From Rhizobium sp. FKL33 (GTDB taxonomy: Bacteria > Pseudomonadota > Alphaproteobacteria > Rhizobiales > Rhizobiaceae), in the NCBI RefSeq assembly GCF_005222915.1, contig NZ_STFX01000060.1:9074-58684 (forward strand): a stretch of 49,611 bases of DNA, given 5' to 3'. The notes beneath the pieces are model-generated. The model had not been told where the DNA came from, did not search any database, and saw only the letters and a program-made list of their open reading frames with translations. The number at the start of each line of letters is the position of its first letter. The stretch's first letter is position 1. Position numbers and translations under genes: made by a program. Shown here in pieces: positions 25,651 through 32,734 of the stretch.

Positions 25651-26312
25651 TTGCGTTTGAAAATGCCGGCAAAGCCTATCGCGACCGCCGCAACCGCATC
25701 CAGTGGGTGTTTCGGAACCTGAACGCGACTTTCCCTGACCGGAAAAACCACGCGATTCTGGCGCCCAGGGGCCAGGGCAAGACGACGCTCATGAATACGA
25801 TCAGCGGCAACGACACTGTGTCGGAGGGCGAGATCCGCCGTTGGGGGCGGGTTTCCTATGCGATGGATTTTCGCGCCCATCTGTCGCAGAGACTCACGGG
25901 CCGACAGAATCTCCGTTTTCTGGCCGACGTGTACGGCGTCAATTTCTCGGATGCCCTCGAATTCTGCAGCGCCTTTTCCGAAATGGGCCGGCAAATCGAT
26001 CTGCCTCTGAGAAGCCTGTCGAACCAAGCGCGCGGGCGGTTTTCGGCCAGCGCGCTCCTGTCTCTCGGCTTCAGCCACATCCTGATCGACGACGCGATCA
26101 ATGTCGGCGACGTGAAATTTCGCAAGAAATGCATCAACTATCTCATGGACAATGCCGGGCGCCTGACCGTGCTGATCGCCACGAGCGACGCGGACTATGC
26201 GGCGCGAATGTGCAATTCGGCGAGCGTTCTCCATCAGGGAAGCCTGGCCTTCTTCGACAATTTCAGCGATGCCGCCCAGGCCTTCGCCGAGATCAACAAA
26301 ATCTATGTCTGA
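25647..26312 (+). CDS. kpsT: KpsT-like capsule exporter ABC ATP-binding protein, degenerate
   Basis: 221 aa, usual length. The order MIAFENAGKAYRD, Walker A, MDFRAHLSQRLTGRQNL and a KpsT-like C-terminus identifies the family. Several catalytic parts are changed: Walker A is APRGQGKTT instead of GxNGAGKST; the position of signature SSGM/LSGG reads LSNQ; Walker B ends LIDDAINVGD with Asp where the catalytic Glu should be (KpsT: VDEVTAVGD); the H-loop His is missing (IATSDAD). The Lys and Thr of Walker A remain, so ATP binding is likely but hydrolysis may be slow or depend on a partner. ATGA overlap with kpsM. No degradation by frameshift or stop. Confidence 0.88.
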   Translation: MIAFENAGKAYRDRRNRIQWVFRNLNATFPDRKNHAILAPRGQGKTTLMNTISGNDTVSEGEIRRWGRVSYAMDFRAHLSQRLTGRQNLRFLADVYGVNFSDALEFCSAFSEMGRQIDLPLRSLSNQARGRFSASALLSLGFSHILIDDAINVGDVKFRKKCINYLMDNAGRLTVLIATSDADYAARMCNSASVLHQGSLAFFDNFSDAAQAFAEINKIYV

Positions 26313-26417
26313 GTTGAAATTCACGCTTCCGGATGATCGGCGTTTGGCCAATTGACCATAGTTTTCAAAAGGATCACTTGGATTCCCAATTCCTTGAACT
26401 TTTTTTGACAAAATGAC

Positions 26418-26446
26418 TTGCGGAAACAAAAGGGGCGGTCTATACG
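26418..26446 (+). promoter_or_regulatory. sigma-70-type promoter of tRNA-Pro
   Basis: A -35 element TTGCGG (26418-26423) and -10 element TATACG (26441-26446) are separated by 17 bases; the tRNA starts 17 bases further on, which fits a short 5' leader. Confidence 0.5.
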
Positions 26447-26463
26447 ACCCTCAACTTGAGTTA

Positions 26464-26540
26464 CGGAGTGTAGCGCAGCCTGGTAGCGCACCTCGTTCGG
26501 GACGAGGGGGTCGCAAGTTCGAATCTTGCCACTCCGACCA
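26464..26540 (+). tRNA. tRNA-Pro, anticodon CGG
   Basis: A 77-base cloverleaf with encoded CCA. Acceptor CGGAGTG pairs with CACTCCG; the anticodon arm CCTCG / CGAGG holds the loop TTCGGGA, giving CGG, which reads the CCG proline codon. The T arm is GCAAG-TTCGAAT-CTTGC and the D arm includes AGCCTGGTAGCGCA, normal for bacterial tRNA-Pro. No direct repeat of the 3' end was noticed nearby, so there is no sign of an integrated element here. Confidence 0.97.
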
Positions 26541-26654
26541 AGTTCTAGCTTCCCGACATGCCATCCCTTAGAATTTGTTGATCGATGGTCAGCGCGCTGT
26601 CGCAAGCGACGGCAATAGTGCTGGCGGCTTTTGGTCATGCGCCATACAGGCGCG

Positions 26655-26954
26655 TCAGCCGTTCGAGCGAAGGCTTTCGCTGCTGGAGCCCGCGCCGGGA
26701 TTGGCGGCAATGCGGCGGTCCATGCCGACCTTTTCACCGCGCTTGCCGCGGAAGACAAGCTGCATCAGCGGGGCAAGAAACAAGAGCGGCCAGATGAAAC
26801 AGACCGCAAGCCCGAGGATGCGCCAGACGTCCCATTGCGCACGCGCCGCATAGCCTTCGAACAGGGTTTTCAACACGCAGCCGGACGCGACCGCGCCATA
26901 AGCAAGGGCCGCGAGGATGATCAGGATCATCTGGGCAGGTTCGTTTGCAATCAT
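26655..26954 (-). CDS. small membrane protein, hypothetical
   Basis: 99 aa from ATG 26954, preceded by GGGGGA. Two hydrophobic segments (AQMILIILAALAYGAVASGC and WRILGLAVCFIWPLLFLAPL) are separated by a short loop, and the C-terminus is basic (FRGKRGEKVGMDRRI). No family recognised. It is convergent with the tRNA gene and stands alone. A longer frame up to 27017 lacks a ribosome site. Confidence 0.7.
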   Translation of the reverse strand: MIANEPAQMILIILAALAYGAVASGCVLKTLFEGYAARAQWDVWRILGLAVCFIWPLLFLAPLMQLVFRGKRGEKVGMDRRIAANPGAGSSSESLRSNG

Positions 26955-27324
26955 CCGGTCCCCCAAGCATCCTATCCCTTGTTGTCGTCGGGTGCTCAAC
27001 AAGGCTTTATCGAACAACTAACGACGCTACTCAAAATCTGAAACAGCGTCGATAAATCGCTCGTGAGAGACCTAACCGAAGTTCTCAAGAAGAACCTCCC
27101 CCAAATGGGTGAGTTGCGGACGGAAATAGGTCCGATCGGCGCGATTTCCGCTGCCAGGGATCGTCCGGGCGCCGCCGGATGATCACTGGCGTCGCAACTC
27201 CGCAGGCGCAAAAAAATCCCGCGCGCGACAGCGGCGGGATTTGTTGATGCTCAGGGGCCCATGGAGCACTCTCCGGGCGATCATGTCACTCCGGTCGCTT
27301 GCAGCAGGAAGAGCAATCGGCGCC
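26955..27324. other. intergenic region between the small membrane protein and tetR
   Basis: 370 bp without a recognised gene. It contains the terminator of the tetR gene (27210-27241) and presumably the promoter of the minus-strand membrane protein in 26955-27100. The frame at 26996-27211 has no ribosome site or recognisable domain. Confidence 0.5.
27210..27241 (-). terminator. rho-independent terminator of the tetR gene
   Basis: Eight-base stem AATCCCGC (27215-27222) with GCGGGATT (27234-27241); on the minus strand a run of seven T follows the stem. It ends about 85 bases past the tetR stop. Confidence 0.75.
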
Positions 27325-28011
27325 TCAGCGGACGCCGTTGACAAAATACTGAATGCACGTGCGCGTGAAGGCGCGGCCGGAGGCGCCGGTGCGCTGCTCG
27401 TTCGCCGAAGCGCCGAAAATCATGTCCATCAGCATATAGGCGGCGGCCTGGGGATTGGTCGCGCTCAGCAGGCCTGCGGCGCTCCAACGCTCAAACCAGT
27501 CTGACAACTGACGACGGGCGCGATCGATGCAATCCTCGCGCAGCGCTTCGCCGATTTCCGGGGAAAGCGCCGCATCCTGACGGGCCTGCCTAAGGAAGTT
27601 CTGGCGCTTCAGGTCCGTATCTTCATCGACCTCGACGCGGAAGATCGAGATCAGCGCGCGCTCCACGGTGTCGCCGGGTTCGACGTCGTCGAAATCGAAC
27701 AGCTGGGCGTTCATCAGGCCAATGATGGCGCGGAACAGGTGAACCTTGCTCGGGAAAAGCCGGTAGAGCGTGCGTTTGGAGACGCGGCATGCCGACGACA
27801 CATCATCCATCCGCATCGCGATATAGCCATGGCGCAGGTAGATTTCAGCGGCCCGTTCTACAATGATGTCACGCTGCTCTTCATCGGTGCGGACCTTCGG
27901 CCGGCCGCGCCCTCGCCGCGGCGGCGTTACTTCGTCGCCGTCTACAGCAACGCCTGCCAGCATGCGGTCCAAATTCGCCGGGGCGGCATGGAAATATGTC
28001 TCGAACGTCAA
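27325..28011 (-). CDS. TetR/AcrR family transcriptional regulator
   Basis: 228 aa. A Pro/Arg-rich N-terminal extension of about 40 residues precedes the TetR HTH: IIVERAAEIYLRHGYIAMRM, DDVSSACRVSKRTLYRLFPS, KVHLFRAIIG. The C-terminal ligand domain is helical and ends in FTRTCIQYFVNGV, as in AcrR-type regulators. It probably represses its own gene or an efflux system. No target gene is adjacent: the next gene (response regulator) is divergent, 310 bp away. An imperfect palindrome lies just before the start codon (28017-28040). Confidence 0.93.
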   Translation of the reverse strand: MTFETYFHAAPANLDRMLAGVAVDGDEVTPPRRGRGRPKVRTDEEQRDIIVERAAEIYLRHGYIAMRMDDVSSACRVSKRTLYRLFPSKVHLFRAIIGLMNAQLFDFDDVEPGDTVERALISIFRVEVDEDTDLKRQNFLRQARQDAALSPEIGEALREDCIDRARRQLSDWFERWSAAGLLSATNPQAAAYMLMDMIFGASANEQRTGASGRAFTRTCIQYFVNGVR

Positions 28012-28320
28012 AATCGGGCTCCTATCTTTTTTAGGAAGCCGACCCCGAAGCGCGACCGGCCATCTCAGGCAGATCTTGCTTGCGGCGGCTCCGCTGTCGC
28101 GTCATGCTCACCCCTTGACCACAGGTTGCCTTCCGACAGATGCGCCCGGCGACCTCCACCCCTAGAGGTCTTGCATTTCGCTGCCCAATCGCGCATCTTT
28201 CGGCAAGGCGTCATCCTGGCCCGTTTCGACATTAGCGCGCCCTGCGTTAAGTGCGGTTAAGGTAGTGTAAAGTTAGGTAAAATCGCTGGCAAAGACCACT
28301 TGAGGGTGTATCCCGAACGC
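28012..28320. other. intergenic region between divergent tetR and response-regulator genes
   Basis: 309 bp without a gene. It holds an imperfect TetR-type palindrome near 28017-28040 (GGCTCCTA ... TAGGAAGCC) and four OmpR-family direct repeats at 28246-28282. Confidence 0.5.
28246..28282 (+). promoter_or_regulatory. four tandem GTTAAG/GTAAAG repeats, CpxR-type box
   Basis: GTTAAG (28246), GTTAAG (28256), GTAAAG (28267) and GTAAAA (28277) are spaced 10, 11 and 10 bases, one helical turn each. The last two form GTAAA-N5-GTAAA, the CpxR consensus. The array ends 38 bases before the response-regulator ATG, consistent with autoregulation by that regulator. Confidence 0.6.
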
Positions 28321-29013
28321 ATGGCCAAGGTTTTACTCATAGACGACGACGTCGAACTGACTTCGCTTCTCACCGAATACCTGGTCGAGGAAGGCTTCGA
28401 TGCGCGCGCGGTGCATGACGGCCGGCTCGGCGTGGATGAAAGCCTTTCCAACCAGTTCGACATCATCGTCCTCGACATCATGATGCCGCGCATGAACGGC
28501 ATCGAGGTGCTGCAGCGCATTCGCCGCACCAGCGACGTGCCCGTGCTGATGCTGACGGCGCGAGGCGACAATGTCGATCGCATCACCGGACTCAATCTCG
28601 GCGCCGACGACTATGTGCCAAAGCCATGCTCGCCGGACGAGCTCGTCGCGCGGCTGCGCGCCATCCTCCGCCGCTCGCGCCGGCAGAATCTCGGCGAGAC
28701 CGGGGCGCGGCTGGTGGAAGCGGGTGCGTTGGTGCTGAATATCGGCGCCCGCAGCGCCGAATGGCAGGGACGGCAGCTCGACCTGACCGGAGCCGAATAC
28801 AGCATTCTCGAAGTGCTTGCCCGCAACGCCGGTCAACTCGTGTCCAAGCAGGACATGGCCAAGCGCGTGTTCGGCCAGCCGCTCGCGCCCTTCGACCGGC
28901 GCATCGACGTGCATGTCAGTTCGATCCGCCAGAAACTGGGGATCACCGAGACTGGACAGTCGTGGATCCGCACGGTGCGCGGCCAGGGCTACCAACTGGT
29001 GACGGACGCCTGA
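28321..29013 (+). CDS. cpxR: OmpR/CpxR-family response regulator
   Basis: 230 aa. Receiver domain 1-120: acidic pair in VLLIDDDVELTSLL, phospho-acceptor Asp in IIVLDIMMPRMNG, Thr in VLMLTARG, and Lys in ADDYVPKPCSPDELVARLRA. The C-terminal winged helix is of OmpR type (LTGAEYSILEVLARNAGQLV, DRRIDVHVSSIRQKLG, SWIRTVRGQGYQLV). It is CpxR-like in layout. An in-frame upstream start at 28300 has no ribosome site. Four GTAAA-type repeats lie upstream. The kinase gene begins in its stop codon (TGATG). Confidence 0.9.
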   Translation: MAKVLLIDDDVELTSLLTEYLVEEGFDARAVHDGRLGVDESLSNQFDIIVLDIMMPRMNGIEVLQRIRRTSDVPVLMLTARGDNVDRITGLNLGADDYVPKPCSPDELVARLRAILRRSRRQNLGETGARLVEAGALVLNIGARSAEWQGRQLDLTGAEYSILEVLARNAGQLVSKQDMAKRVFGQPLAPFDRRIDVHVSSIRQKLGITETGQSWIRTVRGQGYQLVTDA

Positions 29014-30389
29014 TGGGTCGCACCTTCTGGCATTCGTTTCTGACCATCTGGCTGACCATGGCCGGCGCCATCGCCATCATCGCCGCCGCCAACGCCTATT
29101 TGCAGGTGCTGCCGCCGAAGGACGGCTTCCTCGACAGCCGCGAATATTTTACGATCGAAGCGCTGAGCGGCTATCTTCGCCGGGACGAAATCGACGGCGC
29201 ACGCGCCTATGCCGCCATGCTGGCGACGCTGACGCCGCCGATCATTGCTCGGGTCAAGCCTGCGCCGCTGACCGATATGGTCGATTGCGAAAGTGGTCAT
29301 GATCATTCCGCCTTCGGCGCCGGCCCGCCGCCGGCGCAGGATCACCCTTTCGGGAGCCGGAAGACCGAATGGCCGCCGCGTCTCCCGGTGCGCCCGGACA
29401 AGGATGGCGTCGTCAGGCTGGACGAACGCGGCCAGCTCGCCTGCTATCACATCGAAATCGTCAAGGATCGGGTGTCCTATTTCGACCGTTACGCGCCGGC
29501 CGTCCTGCCGATCCTCGCCGGCTTGATGGCGAGCGTGATCTCGTCCTTCCTGCTGGCGAGCTATCTCGTCTCGCCGATCATGAAGATACGCAGCGGGCTG
29601 AAGACACTCGCCGGCGGCGACTTCCGCGTGCGGATCGGTGGAAAACTCGGCCGCCGCCGCGACGAACTCGCCACGCTCGGCAAGGATTTCGACGTCACCG
29701 CCGCCAAGCTCGAAGAATTGGACGCGGCGCAAAAACGGCTGTTTCACGACGTGTCGCATGAATTGCGTTCGCCGCTCTCGCGCCTGCAGGCCGCCGTCGG
29801 CCTGCTGCGCAAAAACCCGGCCCGGCTCGAAGACCTGCTGCCGCGAATGGAGAGGGAAATCAAGCGCCAGGACGGGCTGGTCGAAGAAATCCTGACGCTC
29901 GCGCGGCTCGGCCCCAACACCGCCGCTTCGCTGGAACGGGAGAGGATCGACGTCCTCGATCTCGTCGCTGCGATCATCGACGACGCCGCCTTCGAGGCGC
30001 AAGCCAAGGGCGTGGCGATGGATTATTCCGGCGTCCAGAGCTTCGTGACGCGGGTGAATGGCGAACTCATCTATCGCGCCATCGAGAATGTCGCGCGCAA
30101 TGCCGTCAAATACTCCCCGCCCGCCAGCCGGATCATCATCGCCGCCACTGTCGCGGCCGATGGTCAGACGCTCGAGCTCGCCATTCGCAACCCCGGGCCG
30201 ACCGTGTCGAAAGAGGATGTCGAGAAGATCTTCCGCCCCTTCACCCGGCTACAGGAAAGCGAGTCCGGCTATGGGCTCGGCCTGGCCATTACAAGGCGGG
30301 CGATCGAGGCGCATGGCGGCTCCGTGGAGGCGTCCGCCAATGCGGCAGGCGGGCTGACAGTGACCATCATCATTCCCCGACTGGACTGA
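29013..30389 (+). CDS. cpxA: sensor histidine kinase, CpxA-like
   Basis: 458 aa. N-terminal membrane helix (WLTMAGAIAIIAAANAYLQV), a periplasmic sensor of about 130 residues with a His/Asp-rich part (DCESGHDHS) that may bind metal, a second helix (LPILAGLMASVISSFLLASY), HAMP (SPIMKIRSGLKTLAGGDFRV), HisKA with the acceptor His in LFHDVSHELRSPLSRLQAAV, and HATPase (N box AIENVARNAVKYSP, G2 GYGLGLAITRRAI). It phosphorylates the regulator encoded just upstream, with which it overlaps by one base. Envelope stress is the known stimulus in enterobacteria; the signal here is unknown. Confidence 0.9.
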   Translation: MGRTFWHSFLTIWLTMAGAIAIIAAANAYLQVLPPKDGFLDSREYFTIEALSGYLRRDEIDGARAYAAMLATLTPPIIARVKPAPLTDMVDCESGHDHSAFGAGPPPAQDHPFGSRKTEWPPRLPVRPDKDGVVRLDERGQLACYHIEIVKDRVSYFDRYAPAVLPILAGLMASVISSFLLASYLVSPIMKIRSGLKTLAGGDFRVRIGGKLGRRRDELATLGKDFDVTAAKLEELDAAQKRLFHDVSHELRSPLSRLQAAVGLLRKNPARLEDLLPRMEREIKRQDGLVEEILTLARLGPNTAASLERERIDVLDLVAAIIDDAAFEAQAKGVAMDYSGVQSFVTRVNGELIYRAIENVARNAVKYSPPASRIIIAATVAADGQTLELAIRNPGPTVSKEDVEKIFRPFTRLQESESGYGLGLAITRRAIEAHGGSVEASANAAGGLTVTIIIPRLD

Positions 30390-30471
30390 GACCCGGCATT
30401 TCCTTGCGGAACCGAACGCGCGAAAGCCGCGTTAGGGCTGCATCGAGCAATCGATCAAAAAGGAGATTGTC

Positions 30472-30882
30472 ATGAAACTCAAGCTGTTGACCGCCGGCTG
30501 CCTGGCGCTGGCCACCCTCGCTTCCGCCCCGGCTTACGCCGATGACGACAATGACGGCGCGCTGACCGGCGCAGCCGGCGGCGGCGCCACGGGCGCGATC
30601 GTCGGCGGCCCTGTCGGCGCTGTCGTTGGCGGCGCCGTGGGCCTCGCCGCCGGCGCCGTGCTCGATCCCCCGTCCGAACGCGTGGTGACCTATGTGCAGG
30701 AACAGCCGATCCCCGAACAGCGCGTGGTGGTGGAGCAGCCGATCGTGGTCGGCGAGCCCCTGCCCGCAGACGTGGCGCTGACGCCGATCCCGGGCGACGA
30801 GGCCTATGCCTATACCGTGGTCAACGAACGCCGCGTGATCGTCGATCCCCGCACCCACACCGTGGTGAGAGTGATCGAATAA
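30472..30882 (+). CDS. DUF1236 domain-containing exported protein
   Basis: 136 aa. Signal peptide in residues 1-23 (MKLKLLTAGCLALATLASAP, cut after YA). A Gly/Ala-rich glycine-zipper stretch follows (GGGATGAIVGGPVGAVVGGA), then a Val/Pro/Gln region and the DUF1236 end YAYTVVNERRVIVDPRTHTV. Related proteins are small, abundant envelope proteins of unknown role. AAGGAGA lies before ATG 30472. It follows the two-component genes by 82 bases on the same strand and may be one of its targets. A strong terminator follows. Confidence 0.88.
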   Translation: MKLKLLTAGCLALATLASAPAYADDDNDGALTGAAGGGATGAIVGGPVGAVVGGAVGLAAGAVLDPPSERVVTYVQEQPIPEQRVVVEQPIVVGEPLPADVALTPIPGDEAYAYTVVNERRVIVDPRTHTVVRVIE

Positions 30883-30917
30883 CATCGGGCTCCCTCGCCC
30901 CGACCTCCAGTCGAAGT

Positions 30918-30950
30918 CCTTGCGAATCCCCGCTTCGCAAGGGCTTTTTC
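30918..30950 (+). terminator. rho-independent terminator after the DUF1236 gene
   Basis: Nine-base stem CCTTGCGAA (30918-30926) and TTCGCAAGG (30934-30942), loop of seven, then GCTTTTTC. It is 36 bases after the stop and ends the transcript before the metal-sensor operon. Confidence 0.85.
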
Positions 30951-30992
30951 TTGTCCGACATTTTGCTGCGAAAAGGCCCGAGACTGGATTGC

Positions 30993-31015
30993 CCTATCCT
31001 CTCCCTGGGGATAGG
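30993..31015 (+). promoter_or_regulatory. palindromic operator of the RcnR-type metal sensor
   Basis: CCTATCC (30993-30999) and GGATAGG (31009-31015) form an inverted repeat with a 9-base spacer including a CCCTGG core. It ends 8 bases before the start codon, so it also covers the ribosome site. CsoR/RcnR sensors bind G/C-tract palindromes of this kind and leave the DNA when metal binds. Confidence 0.6.
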
Positions 31016-31023
31016 ATCATGAG

Positions 31024-31305
31024 ATGAGCGAACATCATCATCCTCACGACAGCCATCCCGAGATCGTCAAGCGGCTGAAGCGGGCCGAAGGGCATTTGCG
31101 CGGCGTCATCGCCATGATCGAGGGCGGACGGTCCTGTCTCGACATCGCCCAGCAATTGCAGGCGGTCGAAAAGGCCGTGGCCAGCGCCAAGCGGACGCTG
31201 ATCGAAGATCATCTCGACCATTGCCTCGACAGCGCCGCGGGCAGGCTCTCCCCTGACGACCGCAAGACCATCGACGAGTTCAAAGCCATCGCCAGATATC
31301 TCTGA
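31024..31305 (+). CDS. CsoR/RcnR/FrmR-family metal-responsive repressor
   Basis: 93 aa, all-helical family. A His-rich N-terminus (HHHPHDSH) and the ligand residues Cys38 (GGRSCLDI), His63 and Cys67 (EDHLDHCL) are in place, fitting the nickel/cobalt members (RcnR, DmeR, InrS) rather than pure formaldehyde sensors. KRLKRAEGHLRGVIAMIEGG is the family N-terminal helix. ATG 31024 follows an operator-like palindrome. The exporter gene begins ten bases after its stop, so the pair forms a metal-induced operon. Confidence 0.9.
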   Translation: MSEHHHPHDSHPEIVKRLKRAEGHLRGVIAMIEGGRSCLDIAQQLQAVEKAVASAKRTLIEDHLDHCLDSAAGRLSPDDRKTIDEFKAIARYL

Positions 31306-31314
31306 GGAGCGCCC

Positions 31315-32514
31315 ATGCCCGGTTTCGACGCGTTGTTGCAGCAAGGCTCGGCGCATGCCTGGCTGTTCATTCCGAGCGCCATCCTGCTCGGCGCGCTGCA
31401 CGGGCTGGAGCCCGGCCATTCCAAGACGATGATGGCCGCCTTCATCGTGGCGGTGCGCGGCACCGTGCTGCAAGCCGCGCTGCTGGGGCTGGCGGCGACG
31501 CTGTCGCATACGGCGGTGGTGTGGGGCATCGCGCTCGCCGGCATGACGCTGTGGCAAGGCCTCGACGCCGAGGCGATCGAGCCCTATTTCCAGCTCGCCT
31601 CGGGCCTCGCGATCATCGCCATTGCGCTGTGGATGGTCTGGCGGGTGCGGCGGGACCATCAGTTGGGCCGGGAGGCGGCGGGGCACGGGCATTCCCATGC
31701 ACATCATCATGGGGATCATCGCCATCATCATCCGCATTCCCATGGTCATGACCATGTCCATTCCGTCCCCGCGCCCGATGTCAGGCGGATCGACACCGGC
31801 TATGGCGCCGTGGCGCTCGAACTCCATGAAGGCGACGGACGGGCGGTGTGGCGGCTCAGGACGGAAAGCGGGCCGCGCTGGTCGGCCTATGACGTGAAGC
31901 TGACCACCGAGCGGCCGGACGGCGCGCTCAGGGTGTTCGTGTTCACCGAACGCGGCGACTTCCTGCAATCGGTCGATGCGGTGGAGGAGCCGCATGAGTT
32001 CATGGCGCGGCTGACGCTCCGCCATGGCGGCCATAGCCATGCCTATGACCTCGCTTTTCTGGAGCCGGAGGGAGACGACCGGCTGCATGCCGAAATGCGC
32101 GGTTTGGCGCGCGCCACCGACGGCTATCAGGACGCCCATGAACTGGCGCATGCCAACGATGTCCGCAAACGCTTCGCCGACGGCCGCGCCACGACCGGGC
32201 AGATCGTGCTGTTCGGGCTGACGGGCGGGCTGATCCCCTGCCCGGCCGCCATCACCGTGCTGCTTCTCTGCCTGCAGCTCAAGGAGTTCTCGCTGGGCTT
32301 CACGCTGGTCCTATGCTTTTCGATTGGGCTGGCGCTGACGCTGGTCTCGGTCGGCGCGCTCGCCGCGCTGAGTATCCGGCAGGCCGGCAAGCGCTGGAGC
32401 GGCTTCAGCACAATCGCGGCCCGCGCGCCGTATCTTTCGAGCCTGCTGATCCTGGCGGTCGGGATCTACACCTGCCTGCATGGCTGGCAGGGGATCGCCC
32501 TAGCGGGCCCATGA
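31315..32514 (+). CDS. rcnA: nickel/cobalt efflux protein (RcnA, NicO family)
   Basis: 399 aa membrane protein. N-terminal helices carry the NicO motif LLGALHGLEPGHSKTMMAAF; the first half ends in a His-rich cytoplasmic loop (about residues 123-145, GHGHSHAHHHGDHRHHH and GHDH). The loop continues into a large soluble insert of about 120 residues with HGGHSHAYDL, unlike short RcnA loops. The second half holds GLTGGLIPCPAAITVLLLCL. It exports Ni2+ or Co2+ from the cytoplasm, after the sensor gene. Confidence 0.93.
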   Translation: MPGFDALLQQGSAHAWLFIPSAILLGALHGLEPGHSKTMMAAFIVAVRGTVLQAALLGLAATLSHTAVVWGIALAGMTLWQGLDAEAIEPYFQLASGLAIIAIALWMVWRVRRDHQLGREAAGHGHSHAHHHGDHRHHHPHSHGHDHVHSVPAPDVRRIDTGYGAVALELHEGDGRAVWRLRTESGPRWSAYDVKLTTERPDGALRVFVFTERGDFLQSVDAVEEPHEFMARLTLRHGGHSHAYDLAFLEPEGDDRLHAEMRGLARATDGYQDAHELAHANDVRKRFADGRATTGQIVLFGLTGGLIPCPAAITVLLLCLQLKEFSLGFTLVLCFSIGLALTLVSVGALAALSIRQAGKRWSGFSTIAARAPYLSSLLILAVGIYTCLHGWQGIALAGP

Positions 32515-32734
32515 CCCGCCCGGGCGCGGCGCCCGAAACCTGGGGTCGCGCCGTGCTGATTTTCACTTTAGCAATATATAATCACCCCGCCACGCGACGA
32601 CGAGGAAACTAATTTATATTTTACTGATACTTAGGCGCTTAGTGTGAAGTTAAACAGCATCGTGAACCTGCATTTATTCACCCGATATTAAACCTATACT
32701 GCGATAGGTATTCCCATTTTACAGAGGGAAAACC

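Noticed and set aside
26360-26410. Terminator after kpsT (TTCAAAAGGA ... TCCTTGAA then T-run)
   Set aside because: The stem needs a two-base bulge and a long loop; not strong enough to list.
26464-26540. tRNA-Pro as attachment site of a genomic island
   Set aside because: No integrase and no copy of the tRNA 3' end noticed nearby.
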